Shown: piece by piece, positions 49,431 through 61,698 of the stretch
Numbering within the stretch: position 1 is the stretch's first letter
Layout: every line of letters starts with the position of its first letter
NCBI GenBank assembly: GCA_905147135.1
Contig: LR990067.1
Location: 9,672,001 to 9,736,000, forward strand
Direction: 5' to 3'
Length of the DNA: 64,000 nucleotides
DNA from: Blastobasis lacticolella
Taxonomy: Eukaryota > Arthropoda > Insecta > Lepidoptera > Blastobasidae
Notes under the pieces: model-generated
What the model saw: the letters and a program-made list of their open reading frames with translations, nothing else
What the model was told of the DNA's origin: nothing
The model's database searches: none
Translations under genes and position numbers: made by a program

Positions 49431-50564
49431 GTACGTGGGGTGTCCATAAAATAAGCCAGTGCAAATACAGGCATGACGCATTTCATCTTAGTCCTCACAG
49501 TGACAACGCATCTGCTGTTCTGCATGTTTGTTGCCTGCAACCTAAATGCTTAAATCCTAGTACGTAAATAGTGTTGCTAGGTATTTTTTCAGCTATTCAA
49601 ATTTAATATTCACCTTCTTGAATTCAAACATGAGTAGAATTTAATAATTACTATTAGATAGGTACTAAAATGACATCTTTCCTTATTTCGGAGCTGGCGG
49701 AAAAGTTCAACGAGAAATGCATAAACTTGTGCCAAGACTCACCACATGCATTCAACAGGATGTAGACTGAGTGAAAAAATAGACAATAAAGTATAACAAC
49801 AATATCGTGTAGTTTTGCTGCACTTTCCAAAAATATTAAAATCTAGTGAATGTACTTTATGGACACCCTGTGATATCAGTATCCCGTACATAGTCCACCT
49901 GCTTCAGTCATGACTGCCTAGTACAATAGAAGATATGGCGCAGACGCGAAATCAAGCTGTAACTTTTTTGCCTATTAATGTTTATTGTGTTTTCGCAATT
50001 AGTTTGAAGACTATGTACCTAGGTGCAACATTGTGTTGAAGGCAACAAAAAACAAATAAATTAAAGTAGGTACAAACATCGAAATGTCTTGTTTTTGTGG
50101 ACTGCTCACGAGCTGCTTGTAATAATAATTTTATTAACCAGCCACTTGAGGTATTGATCGTAGTGATCTTTAGATTGAATTTTAAAACTCATATGAAACG
50201 GTAGGTAGAAAAGACTTAAAGGCACAAAACCTATATCCTATCTGTAACTGGTAAAATTGTATTATTCAGTTGATTGACCTGATTATGAACTTGAGTGATC
50301 TATTACAACTGATTTCTAGAGATGCGGTCTTTCGTTTTCAAAATGTGATTTATCGACATTGGAAAAGAAAAAGTTCGATAGTCATTTTCTCGGTAACTAT
50401 TCCACGCACGAAAAAAATAATTGTACCCATCGTTTTAATACGTTTAGCACTCCATCCAGTTCACGGCTTTATACATGTATTATGAAACACCCTGTATATT
50501 TAATTTCATTGTCCAAAGGTAGAATTAAATTTTCAAATTTCTAAATCGGACTACACCGCAAAAA

Positions 50565-50964
50565 TTAAGTAAACTCCGGGACAAACAGGCAGAATCGGAG
50601 TATATACAGGGCCATGTGTGACTTTATTTTTACCAGTTCTTCACAATAAATTTCGAATTTTGATTGTTTTTCTTTTAAGAAAGCCGGAATAGACTCGTCC
50701 ATGATGGGAGCACCCAGAAGGCGGAGGTTTTCGTCGTTTAAAATTTTAATTCCCGGTGCAGTAGAGTCAAATTCAGTTATGATTTTTTCTTTGTCAGTCA
50801 ATTTTGAGTCCAAATATAACTTGCATTTCGAAAAATTTAAAGTAAGGCCGATTTTCTGGAATTCAGATGTTAAAATATGTAAATCTTTTAAAACCGTAGC
50901 TGCTTCACCTCCGAGTGTCCCGTCATCCAGGTACCAAATATTCAATTTAGACTGTAATTTTGAT
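50565..50964 (-). pseudogene. Reverse transcriptase C-terminal fragment, copy 4
   Basis: It keeps NIWYLDDGTLGG and the sequence after it to the TAA shared by all copies. Everything upstream is deleted. Confidence 0.75.
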
Positions 50965-50968
50965 ATTA

Positions 50969-51004
50969 CACTTATATAAAACAGGAAAAAGTTTTATATA
51001 AGTG
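50969..51004. repeat. 14-bp perfect inverted repeat at a deletion junction
   Basis: CACTTATATAAAAC (50969-50982) and GTTTTATATAAGTG (50991-51004) flank AGGAAAAA. The right arm is normal intron sequence. The left arm is absent from every other copy and lies exactly between truncated RT and intron. Confidence 0.8.
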
Positions 51005-51194
51005 TACAACTTAACTCAAATCGATGACATTTGCTATAGATTGTACCTTTTGTATATAATAAAACAAATCGAAAACAACCACACAATCCTAAAATTAATT
51101 TACTTCATCTTTAGAGAAAAAGCTCTTGGCCATGATACCCTTAGTGATATGAACAAGTTGATAAAGTTTTTAATATTGACATCAATTTTTACAG

Positions 51195-52472
51195 GTATGC
51201 GTTGTAATAGCGCCTGGAGGTTGCACAATGGGTCAAGGAACTACAACAGAACAGGAACAAACAACATCCGATACGACAGATGCATTTACGACCGTCGAGA
51301 CTTCCGATCCGCTTACAGCAACAACTCCAGAAGCTACAACCACTGATCCGCCGACTACTGCCAACACAGATGTCACTACAACTGATGAAACCACGGATCA
51401 GCCCACTGCGACTATACCAGAAGCTATAACCACTGATCCGACGACTATTACCAACCCAGATGTCACAACAACTGATACAACTACAGATCAGCCCACTGCG
51501 ACTATACCAGAAGCTACATTCACTAATCCGCCGACTACTGCCGACCCAGATGTCACTACAACTGATGAAACTACGGAGCAGCCCACTGCGACTATACCTG
51601 AAGCTATTACCACTGATCCGCCGACTACTGCCAACCCAGATGTCACTACAACTGATGCAACTACGGATCAGCCCACTGCGACTATACCAGAAGCTTTAAC
51701 CACTTATCCAACGACTACTGCCAACCCAGATGTCACTACAACTGAAGCTACGACAGTGGTATCAACCACCCAGCCCACTATTCCGACGCCAGATTCCACT
51801 ACCAGTGAATGGACAACAGTAGTCACTACACCATCAACTACTATCACTGATCCGACTACGGCCAACCCAGATGTCACTACAACTGAAGCAACCACGGATC
51901 AGCCCACAGCGACTACACCAGCAACTACTATCACTGATCCGACTACTGTCAACCCAGTTGTCACTACAACTGAAGCAACTACGGATCAGCCCACTGTGAC
52001 TACACCAGAAACTACTATAACTGATCCGACTACTGCCAACCCAGATGTGACTACAACTGAAGCAACCACAGATCAGCCCACTGCGACTACACTAGTAACT
52101 ACTATCACTGATCTGACTACTACCAACCTAGATGTCACTACAACTGAAGCAACCACAGATCAACCCACTGCGACTACACCAGAAACTACTATCACTGATC
52201 CGACTACTGCCAACCCAGATGTCACTACAACTGAAGCAACCACAGATCAGCCCACGACAGTGGTATCAACCGCCCAGTCCACTACTCCGACGTCAGATGC
52301 TACTACCAGTGAATGGACAACGGTAGTCAACCCCACTACTCCTGCTAATCTATGTCCGGAAGGGGCCAGTGGAAATATAAAGCATCCAGATAGATGCGAC
52401 GCATATATCTGGTGTCCTTTCGGCCTCGAGATATTTTGCCCCAATGGGTTCGAGTTTAATCCTGACACTGGA
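51195..52472 (+). CDS. Exon 11: mucin exon
   Basis: Four hundred and twenty-six codons. The 5' part (SDPLTATTPEATTTDPPTTA, then NTDVTTTDETTDQ) and the preceding intron match exon 13. The middle includes TIPEATFTNPPTTADPDV, a bridge to the exon 13-15 repeat type. The fossil trailer (51745-51835) is shortened. It opens domain 11 with DAYIWCPFGLEIFC and precedes retrotransposon copy 3. Confidence 0.9.
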
Positions 52473-52694
52473 GTGAGTATTATTTTAGTACTTTACAGTA
52501 GTATTATTCTTATATGTTTATTTTGATGTCGATTAGCCAATTAGGAGACACCACAATTAAATTTCAGAAGTTACTACAGGAAAAAGTTTTATATAAGTGT
52601 ACAACTTAACTGACACTTATAATTTTTATTATAACAAACAAAAAGGACATATTATTTACAATTAGAAATAAAATTAAACACTAATACTAAAAAA

Positions 52695-53312
52695 TTATAT
52701 AGTAAAAAAATCATCCACACCGTTGTCCCGCGGAATGGTGCCCAGAAAGCTAGCTGCGGTGCCTCGTTGGATAGCAATACTTATCCTCTGTCCGAGGAAC
52801 GCGTCAGCTCTCCGGTCACCTGTGGTGTCAATCAGCTTTTTGCTTAAAACTTTAAAAAGCTTTAAAGCATCAGGGCCCAACGGTCCCAACGTCTCAACCC
52901 CAAACGGCTGAAATATGAAGTCCTGGGCTAGGCTTTCATATTTCCTACGTTTGAGGTCGTCAGCAGCAGAGGCCGCAGCTCCAGCGCCGCGGGTGGTAGA
53001 GGTTACATGGGACGGCGCCAGAGTGTCCACGCAAGTAGCGTCCCATACCAGCGCCCTCCCACGTTTCCAAGCAATGAGCGTCATGCCGTCAGGCCTCTTG
53101 CCATCGTCACGTACGGTACCATTCGGCTCTAATACGGCCGGTACGTTGACGGTGACAAGCGCCCTTCGGATGACGTCATTTATTGCCGCGTGTCTGGAGA
53201 TTCGGCCTGCGCTACGACTACATGACAGACCGTGGTGCCCCAGTGAATCCACATATGCACCACAGGGACACCAATGTGGATGAACGAGGTTGACCCCCAA
53301 CCTCAAACCCAA
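52695..53312 (-). pseudogene. Zinc knuckle and restriction-like endonuclease, copy 3
   Basis: It has an intact knuckle (HPHWCPCGAYV) and endonuclease motif, with QRGTAASFLG for QRGNAASFLG. Confidence 0.75.
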
Positions 53313-53353
53313 ACAAATAGATAACGATAAGTTATCTAAAATGGAGCCGATAT

Positions 53354-55341
53354 TCAGGGAATGGACAGCTTGAAGTCAGAATCCTGACTCCCGCTCAGAA
53401 ACGGCCAAGAGACGAGCACGTTCCGAACACTAGCCGAAGAATCTATTAAATATTTTTGAACTTTTTTACAAAGTGGCTCATCCCAAAGCCGTTGGTGAAT
53501 CGGAGACTCTGGGGGAGTCTCACTCGGACATAAGCTCTTCCAGGCTTGTTCAGCATCTGTGCAGCATGAGCTTTGCATAAAATTCTGCTGTGGTCCCAAG
53601 ATTTTGGATACCAGGTTCTCAGTGCTGTGCACAGATGATAAAAAAGCCGGGAGAGAAACATTATAAATTTTACGTACCCCAATACCGCCTAGACGAATCG
53701 GGAGAGCGGCTTGAGACCAAGAACGCGTATTTAAATTTAAATTAAGAATTTTGCCGAGTATATATTTAATTTCATTGTCCAAAGGTAGAATTAAATTTTC
53801 AAATTTCTAAATCGGACTATACCGCAAAAATTAAGTAAACTCCGGGACAAACAGGCAGAATCGGAGTATATACAGGGCCATGTGTGACTTTATTTTTACC
53901 AGTTCTTCACAATAAATTTCGAATTTTGATTGTTTTTCTTTTAAGAAAGCCGGAATAGACTCGTCCATGATGGGAGCACCCAGAAGGCGGAGGTTTTCGT
54001 CGTTTAAAATTTTAATTCCCGGTGCAGTAGAGTCAAATTCAGTTATGATTTTTTCTTTGTCAGTCAATTTTGAGTCCAAATATAACTTGCATTTCGAAAA
54101 ATTTAAAGTAAGGCCGATTTTCTGGAATTCAGATGTTAAAATATGTAAATCTTTTAAAACCGTAGCTGCTTCACCTCCGAGTGTCCCGTCATCCAGGTAC
54201 CAAATATTCAATTTAGACTGTAATTTTGATATTATAGGATGTATTGCCAAACTGAAAATTGCTGGTCCGAGTGGGTCTCCCTGTTGACACCCTACTTCAG
54301 AGTTCAAAACGTGAGATTTGTACATTAATTTAGAAGGGATATTGTAACATTGCCAAATGTAAGGTAGTAGTTCTGGACATTGTTGTTTAATTTCAATTAG
54401 TAGGGTGTCTCTATTTACCGAATTGAATGCGTTTTTGACGTCCACTTTTAAAACCACCTCAGCCTGGTCGTGGGTTATAAAAGCCCGCAAGGCATGTAAA
54501 GCGGCTTCGCAGCCACCTTTACTTCCAAAACCAAGCTGAATAGGTTGAAACGTGGACGTTAATTTTGGCGCCAATTTTTTACAAGAAATTTTGGAGGCGA
54601 GTCTCCGAAGGTTGGTTCCCACAGCAATCGGCCTCACTCCTCCATCTTTTTTTATTAAAGCGCACAGGTTTGCACCATACAGCGTCTCAATTATATCTGC
54701 GTTTACCCTCCCCGCCATCATGACATTGATCAGGGTGGTGAGATTCTCCAAGAGCTTGACTCCAGCATCCCCGCAAGACTTGCACAACAGGTCTTTAAGA
54801 TGCTGTGATGAAAGTCCGTCGAGGCCGCCGGCTGAACCGTTCTTGAAGGACATCACCGCCGTCAGAACATCGTCACAGTTAGCGGTGAGGTGGGCGGTGG
54901 TGGTAAGATCAGGAGGAGTCAGATCAGGCTGTGGTGCTGATGGGTGTTTATCTTTCAGTGCTATTAATGTTTGCTGAGAGTCAGGGGCGAGGAAATCCTG
55001 CGAAAAGAGCAGCTGCGCTGCGCCCTTTATGTCCCCATCACTCACCTTCTCTTCAATTTTCCTCTGCTTATTATATGAATGATATAAACGGCTTGTCTGG
55101 AAGAAATTATCCAAAGGGTTATTTTCGGAACAATTTAGTTTAATTTTGGTTGTTAGAGATTTTGAATTTTCGTTATTTACATTAAGAATATAGAATGGGA
55201 ATGTGAGAAGTTGTGTCCAGGCGCGCTTTGAGTTTTCTTTTATCGTGTTTTTAATAACGGATGATAACTTGTGTGCAACTGTTATACGAGCGCCCCGTGG
55301 TATCCTTTTTATGACTGGCACTGCCGGTTTTAGTTTTGGTC
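53354..55341 (-). pseudogene. Reverse transcriptase and linker, copy 3
   Basis: The RT frame ends at the TAA at 53831 and all motifs are present (KVDVKNAFNSVNR, GCQQGDPLGP, YLDDG). The linker is open over 142 codons (DNEIKYILGKILNLNLNTRS). Both upstream TGAs are present. Confidence 0.8.
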
Positions 55342-56194
55342 AGGGCTCGTCCTGATTTGTGCTTGATGGAGGGGTGGTATTAAAATTTGGACACGATGAT
55401 GGTATGTTATTTGGGTTTTCCTTTAATTTTTTCCAATATGAATATTGAGGCCACGTTTGGTATTAAAAAAGCGCGCCTGGGGGCAGAGGAATCACTGGAA
55501 AGAAGTGGCTCCATCGATTGAATGTCCTCGAATATCGGCATCGTTATTTGCACTCACTGACATACACAAAAACTATAATAAAATAAGTTAAAAAATTTGG
55601 CAATCTTACGCTAATTATAACAATTTAAAACATACAAAGCAGAAACATCCATATATCACAAAAACAACATTTTCTTTAACGGCAACGGTGACGTGCGTGA
55701 CGCGCAGTTTACTCCGCTTTTTATACTGCGCGCGCAGAATCTGACTTTATGCAGCCCTTCGTTGCTATGGCGACGGCAGCGTGGCGTTATGACAATAGTT
55801 TTGTCAAAAAATGAATATAAAAATATTTCACACGGCTTGCCCTAATGCGCAGGCTCCAGCGATGCCCACAACGCACACAAGCGCTGGCGTATACTAGACA
55901 CAGTTTACAAAAGGTCAGGGGTGTTGGACCTTCGGAACTATTTATAAAACATTATAATTCACAGTGTACAATTAGTTGGTTTACAGACTTTTTTTTTTAG
56001 ATTCCAATGATAAAAAAAAATCTAAGACATTTGCTATACAATGTACGTCTAGTATATAATAAAACAAATCGAAAACAACCATACAATCCTAAAATTAATT
56101 TACTTTATCTTTAGAGAAAAAGCTCTTGGCCATGATACTCTTAGTGATATGAACAAGTTAAATCAGTTTTTAATATTGACATAAATTCTTACAG

Positions 56195-57130
56195 GTATGC
56201 GTTGTAATAGCGCCTGGTGGTTGCACAATGGGTCAAGGAACTACAACAGAGCAGGAACAAACAACATCCGATACGACAGATGCATTTACGACCGTCGAGA
56301 CTTCCGATCCGCCTACAGCGATAACTCCGGAAGCTACAACCACTGATCCGCCGACCACTGCCAACCCAGATATCACTACAACTGATGCAACTACGGATCA
56401 GCCCACTGCGACTATACCAGAAGCTATAACGACTGATCCGACGACTATTACCAACCCAGATGTCACTGCAACTGAAGCTACTACTGACCAGCCCTCGACA
56501 GTGTTATCAACCGCCCAGCCCACTATTCCGACGCCAGATTCCACTACCAGTGAATGGACAACAGTAGTCACTACACCATCAACTACTATCACTGATCCGA
56601 CTACTGCCAACCCAGATGTCACTACAACTGAAGCAACCACGGATCAGCCCACAGCGACTACACCAGCAACAACTATCACTGATCCGACTACTGTCAACCC
56701 AGTTGTCACTACAACCGAAGCAACCACGGATCAGCCCACTGCGACTACACCAGAAACTACTATAACTGATCCGACTACTGCCAACCCAGATGTGACTACA
56801 ACTGAAGCAACCACAGATCAGCCCACTGCGACTACACCAGGAACTACTATCACTGATCTGACTACTACCAACCTAGATGTCACTACAACTGAAGCTACCA
56901 CTGACCAACCCACGACAGTGGTATCAACCGCCCAGCCTACTACTCCGACGTCAGATGCCACTACCAGCGAATGGACAACAGTAGTCAACCCCACTACTCC
57001 TGCTAATCTATGTCCGGAAGGGGCCAGTGGAAATATAAAGCATCCAGATAGATGCGACGTATATATCTGGTGTCCTTTCGGCCTCGAGATATTTTGCCCC
57101 AATGGGTTCGAGTTTAATCCTGACACTGGA
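56195..57130 (+). CDS. Exon 12: mucin exon, counterpart of exon 7
   Basis: Three hundred and twelve codons. It has the DVYIWC variant of exon 7 and the same TSDPPTAITPEATTTDPPTT start. It contains the fossil trailer (about 56475-56580) and the PGTTITDLTTTNLDV variant also found in exon 9. It opens domain 12. Confidence 0.9.
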
Positions 57131-57488
57131 GTGAGTATTATTTTAGTACTTTACATTAGTATTATTCTGATATGTTTATTCTGATGTCTCACAGCATGCA
57201 ACAAAAAAAATATACAATAGCATAACGTCGATTAGCCAATTAGGAGACACCACAATTAAATTTCACAAGTTACTACAGGAAAAAGTTTTATATAAGTGTA
57301 CAACTTAACTCAAATCGATGACATTTGCTATAGATTGTACCTTTTGTATATAATAAAACAAATCGAAAACAACCACACAATCCTAAAATTAATTTACTTT
57401 ATCTTTAGAGAAAAAGCTCTTGGCCATGATACCCTTAGTGATATGAACAAGTTGATAAAGTTTTTAATATTGACATCAATTTTTACAG

Positions 57489-58547
57489 GTATGCGTTGTA
57501 ATAGCGCCTGGAGGTTGCACAATGGGTCAAGGAACTACAACAGAACAGGAAAAAACAACATCCGATACGACAGATGCATTTACGACCGTCGAGACTTCCG
57601 ATCCGCTTACAGCAACAACTCCAGAAGCTACAACCACTGATTCGCCGACTACTGCCAACACAGATGTCACTACAACTGATGAAACCACGGATCAGCCCAC
57701 TGCGACTACACCAGAAGCTATAACCACTGATCCGACGACTATTACCAACCCAGATGTCACAACAACTGATGCAACTACGGATCAGCCCACTACCACTATA
57801 CCAGAAGCTATAACCACTGATCCGACGACTATTACCAACCCAGATATCACTACAACTGATGCAACTACGGATGAGCCCACTGTGACCATACCAGAAGCTA
57901 CATTCACATATCCGCCGACTACTGCCGACCCAGATGTAGTTACAACTGATGCAACTACGGATGAGCCCACTGCGACCATACCAGAAGCTACATTTACTGA
58001 TCCGCCGACTACTGCCGACCCAGATGTCATTCCAACTGATGCAACTACGAATGAGCCCACTGCGACCATACCAGAAGCTACATTCACATATTCGCCGACT
58101 ACTGCCGACCCAGATGTCACTACAACTGATGCAACTACGGAGCAGCCCACTGCGACTATACCAGAAGCTTTAACCACTGATCCGACTACTACTGCCACCC
58201 CAGATGTCACTACAACTGATGCGACTACGGATCAGCCCACTGCGACTATACCTGAAGCTATTACCACTGATCCGCTGACTACTGCCAACCCAGATGTCAC
58301 TACAACTGAAGCTACCACTGACCAACCCACGACAGTGGTATCAACCGCCCAGCCTACTACTCCGACGTCAGATGCCACTACCAGCGAATGGACAACAGTG
58401 GTCAACCCCACTACTCCTGCTAATCTATGTCCGGAAGGGGCCAGTGGAAATATAAAGCATCCAGATAGATGCGACGCATATATCTGGTGTCCTTTCGGCG
58501 TAGAGATATTTTGCCCCAATGGGTTCGAGTTTAATCCTGACACTGGA
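57489..58547 (+). CDS. Exon 13: mucin exon with mixed repeat types
   Basis: Three hundred and fifty-three codons. The start is as exon 11. The linker moves from TIPEAITTDPTTITNPD repeats to TIPEATFTYPPTTADPDV repeats of 30 residues, and lacks the fossil trailer. It opens domain 13. Unspliced read-through would add about 25 mostly hydrophobic residues (SIILVLYSSIILICLFLCL). Confidence 0.9.
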
Positions 58548-58905
58548 GTGAGTATTATTTTAGTACTTTACAGTAGTATTATTCTTATATGTTTATTTTT
58601 ATGTCTCACAGCATGCAACAAAGAAAATATACAATAGCATAACGTCGATTAGCCAATTAGAAGACACCATAATTAAATTTCACAAGTTACTAGAGGAAAT
58701 AGTTTTATATAAGTGTACAACTTAACTCAAATCGATGACGTTTGCTATACAATGTACCTCTAGTAAATAATATAACAAATTGAAAACAACCATACAATCC
58801 TAAGATTAATTTACTTTATCTTTAGAGAAAAAGCTCTTGGCCATGATACCCTTAGTGATATGAACAAGTCGATTAAGTTTTTAATATCGACATCAATTTT
58901 TACAG

Positions 58906-60144
58906 GTATGCGTAGTAATAGCGCCTGGTGGTTGCACAATGGGTCAAGGAACTACAACAGAGCAGCAACCAACAACATCCGATACGACAAATGCATTTAC
59001 GACCGTTGAGACTTCCGATCCGCCCACAACGACAACTCCGGAAGCTACAACTACTGATCCGACTACTACTGCCACCCCAGATGTCATTACAACTGATGCG
59101 ACTACGGATGAGCCCACTGCGACCATACCAGAAGCTACATTCACTTATCCGCCGACAACTGCCGACCCAGATGTCATTACATCTGATGCAACTACGGATG
59201 AGCCCACTGTGACCATACCAGAAGCTACATTCACATATCCGCCGACAACTGCCGACCCAGACGTCATTACAACTGGTGCAACTACGGATGAGCCCACTAT
59301 GACCATACCAGAAGCTACAGTCACATATCCGCCGACAACTGCCGACCCAGATGTATTTACAACTGATGCAACTACGGATGAGCCCACTGCGACCATACCA
59401 GAAGCTACATTCACTTATCCGCCGACAACTGCCGACCCAGATGTCATTACAAATGATGCAACTACGGATGAGCCTACTGTGACCATACCAGAAGCTACAT
59501 TCACATATCCGCCGACTACTGCCGACCCAGATGTTTTTACAACTGATGCAACTACGGATGAGCCCACTGCGACCATACCAGAAGCTACATTCACTTATCC
59601 GCCGACAACTGCCGACCCAGATGTAATTACAACTGATGCAACTACGGGTGAGCCCACTGTGACCATACCAGAAGCTACATTCACTTATCCGCCGACAACT
59701 GCCGACCCAGATGTAATTACAACTGATGCAACTACGGGTGAGCCCACTGTGACCATACCAGAAGCTACATTCACTTATCCGCCGACAACTGCCGACCCAG
59801 ATGTCATTACATCTGATGCAACTACGGATGAGCCCACTGTGACCATACCAGAAGCTACTTTCACATATCCGCCGACTACTGCCAACCCAGACGTCACTAC
59901 AACTGAAGCTACCACTGACCAGCCCACGGCAGTTGTATCAACCGCCCAGCCTACTACTCCGACGTCAGATGTCACTACCAGTGAATGGACAACAGTGGTC
60001 TACCCCTGTTCTCCTGCTAATCTATGTCCGGAAGGGACCAGTGGAAATATAAAGCATCCAGATAGATGCGACGCATATATCTGGTGTCCTTTCGGTCTCG
60101 AGATATTTTGCCCCAATGGGTTCGAGTTTAATCCTGACACTGGA
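58906..60144 (+). CDS. Exon 14: mucin exon of 30-residue repeats with an extra cysteine
   Basis: Four hundred and thirteen codons. There are nine 90-bp repeats of the type TTDEPTVTIPEATFTYPPTT plus ADPDVITTDA, strongly homogenised. The trailer reads WTTVVYPCSPANLCPEGTSG instead of WTTVVNPTTPANLCPEGASG, adding an unpaired Cys four residues before Cys1 of domain 14. Confidence 0.9.
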
Positions 60145-60485
60145 GTGAGTATTATTTAAGTTGTTATATTTTTATTTTGATGTCTCACAGCATGCAACAA
60201 AGAAAATATACAATAGCATAATGTCGATTAGCCAATTAGGAGACACCACAATTAAACTTCACAAGTTATTAGAGGAAAATATCTTATATAAGTGTACAAT
60301 TGAACTCAAATCGGTGGTAGGGGCTATACAATGTACCTTCAGTACATAATAATACAAATCGAAAACAACCATACAATCCTATAATTAATTTACTTTATCT
60401 TTAGGGAAAATGTTCTTGGCCATGATACCCTTAGTGATATGAACATGTTGATTAAGTTTTTAATATTGACATCAATTTTTTGCAG

Positions 60486-61274
60486 GTATGCGTAGTAATA
60501 GCGCCTGGTGGTTGCACAATGGGTCAAGGAACTACAACAGAGCAGGAAACAACAACATCCGATACGACGGATGCATTTACCACCGTCGAGACTTCCGATT
60601 CGCCCACAGCGACAACTCCAGAAGCTTCAGCCACTGATCCGCCGACTACTGCCGACCCAGATGTCATTACAACTGATGCAACTTCGGATGAGCCCACTGC
60701 GACCATACCAGAAGCTACATTCACTGATCCGCCGACAACTGCCGACCCAGATGTCATTACAACTGATGCTACTACGGATGAGCCCACTGCGACCATACCA
60801 GAAGCTACATTTACATATCCGCCAACCACTGCCGACCCAGATGTCATTACATCTGATGCAACTACGGATGAGCCCACTGTGACCATACCAGAAGCTACAT
60901 TGACATATCCGCCGACCACTGCCGACCCAGATGTCATTACAACTGATGCAAATACGGATGAGCCCACTGTGACCATACCAGAAACTACATTCACTGATCG
61001 GCCGACTACTGCCAACCCAGACATCACTACAACTGAAGGTACCACTGACCAGCCCACGACAGTTGTATCAACCGCCCAGCCTACTACTCCGACGTCAGAT
61101 GCCACTACCAGCGAATGGACAACAGTAGTCAACCCCACTACTCCTGCTAATCTATGTCCGGAAGGGGCCAGTGGAAATATAAAGCATCCAGATAGATGCG
61201 ACGCATATATCTGGTGTCCTTTCGGCCTCGAGATATTATGCCCTAATGGGTTCGAGTTTAAACCTGACCCTGGA
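60486..61274 (+). CDS. Exon 15: mucin exon
   Basis: Two hundred and sixty-three codons. It has the same repeat type as exon 14 but about five copies. The trailer is normal. Domain 15 opens CPEGASGNIKHPDRCDAYIW and ends FEFKPDPG, where other exons have NPDTG or DPDTG. The acceptor is TTTTTTGCAG|GTATGC. Confidence 0.9.
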
Positions 61275-61698
61275 GTGAGTATTATTTTTAGTACTTTATA
61301 GTAGTATAATTTTTATGTTATTTTTTAGTGTTATGTTTCACAGCATGCAACAAAGAAAATAATAAATTAACATCAAGTAGACATTTAAGAGACACCACAA
61401 TTAATTTTCACAAGTTACTAAAGGAAAAGGTCTTGTATAAGTTTACAACTAACTCAAATCGGTGACAGGGGCTAACAATACATTATACGTACAACAAAGT
61501 ATATAATTAAATAAATCGAAAAAAACATACAATGCTAAAATTCATTTACTTCATCTTTGGAGAAAAACCTCTTGGCCATGATACCCTTATATTAATATAT
61601 TATTTTATATTATAATTTTATCCATCCCGTATATTATACCCTTATTAGTGATATGAACAACATGATTACATTTTTAATATTGATATCAATTCTTACAG

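Larger units (their letters stand above)
46419..50494. mobile_element. 4.08-kb TIR DNA transposon, Tc1/mariner-like ends
   Basis: Perfect 31-bp inverted ends (46419-46449 and 50464-50494) start CAGGGTGTTTCATAATACAT. The target TA is duplicated (46417-46418, 50495-50496). The pre-insertion site GAGTATATATTTAAT is intact in copies 1-3. I see no transposase. The interior contains two opposed SINEs and other repeats, a GC-rich 200-base stretch (about 48580-48775), and a possible smaller nested element (49436-49874) with GGGGTGTCCATAAA ends. An open frame at 46542-47045 (-) has no recognised domain. Confidence 0.85.
45276..50968 (-). mobile_element. Retrotransposon copy 4 in intron 10, 5'-deleted and split by a DNA transposon
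   Basis: Endonuclease and linker lie at 45276-46418. A TIR element interrupts at 46419. The C-terminal part of the RT resumes at 50497 and ends abruptly near 50968, inside the RT just upstream of the YLDD block. The rest of the RT, the 5' region, the following exon and part of the next intron are missing. GLRWGVNL, WKLGRALVW and the linker TAA ally it with copy 1. Confidence 0.8.
52612..56023 (-). mobile_element. Retrotransposon copy 3 in intron 11
   Basis: It sits at the same place in its intron as copies 1, 2 and 4 and shares their TGA, TGA, TAA and TAG stops. GLRLGVNL and WKRGRALVW pair it with copy 2. A few bases differ in the 5' part (TTTCCTTTAATTTTTTCC for TTTCCTTGTGTTTTTTTCC). Confidence 0.8.

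Noticed and set aside
33484..55143. Open frames of 60-140 codons on the + strand within the retrotransposon copies
   Set aside because: They lie opposite the RT and endonuclease, recur identically in each copy and have no domain of their own.
27236..61138. Long open frames on the minus strand opposite the mucin repeats
   Set aside because: They are shadows of a stop-free 87/90-bp repeat and encode only Val/Ser-rich low complexity.
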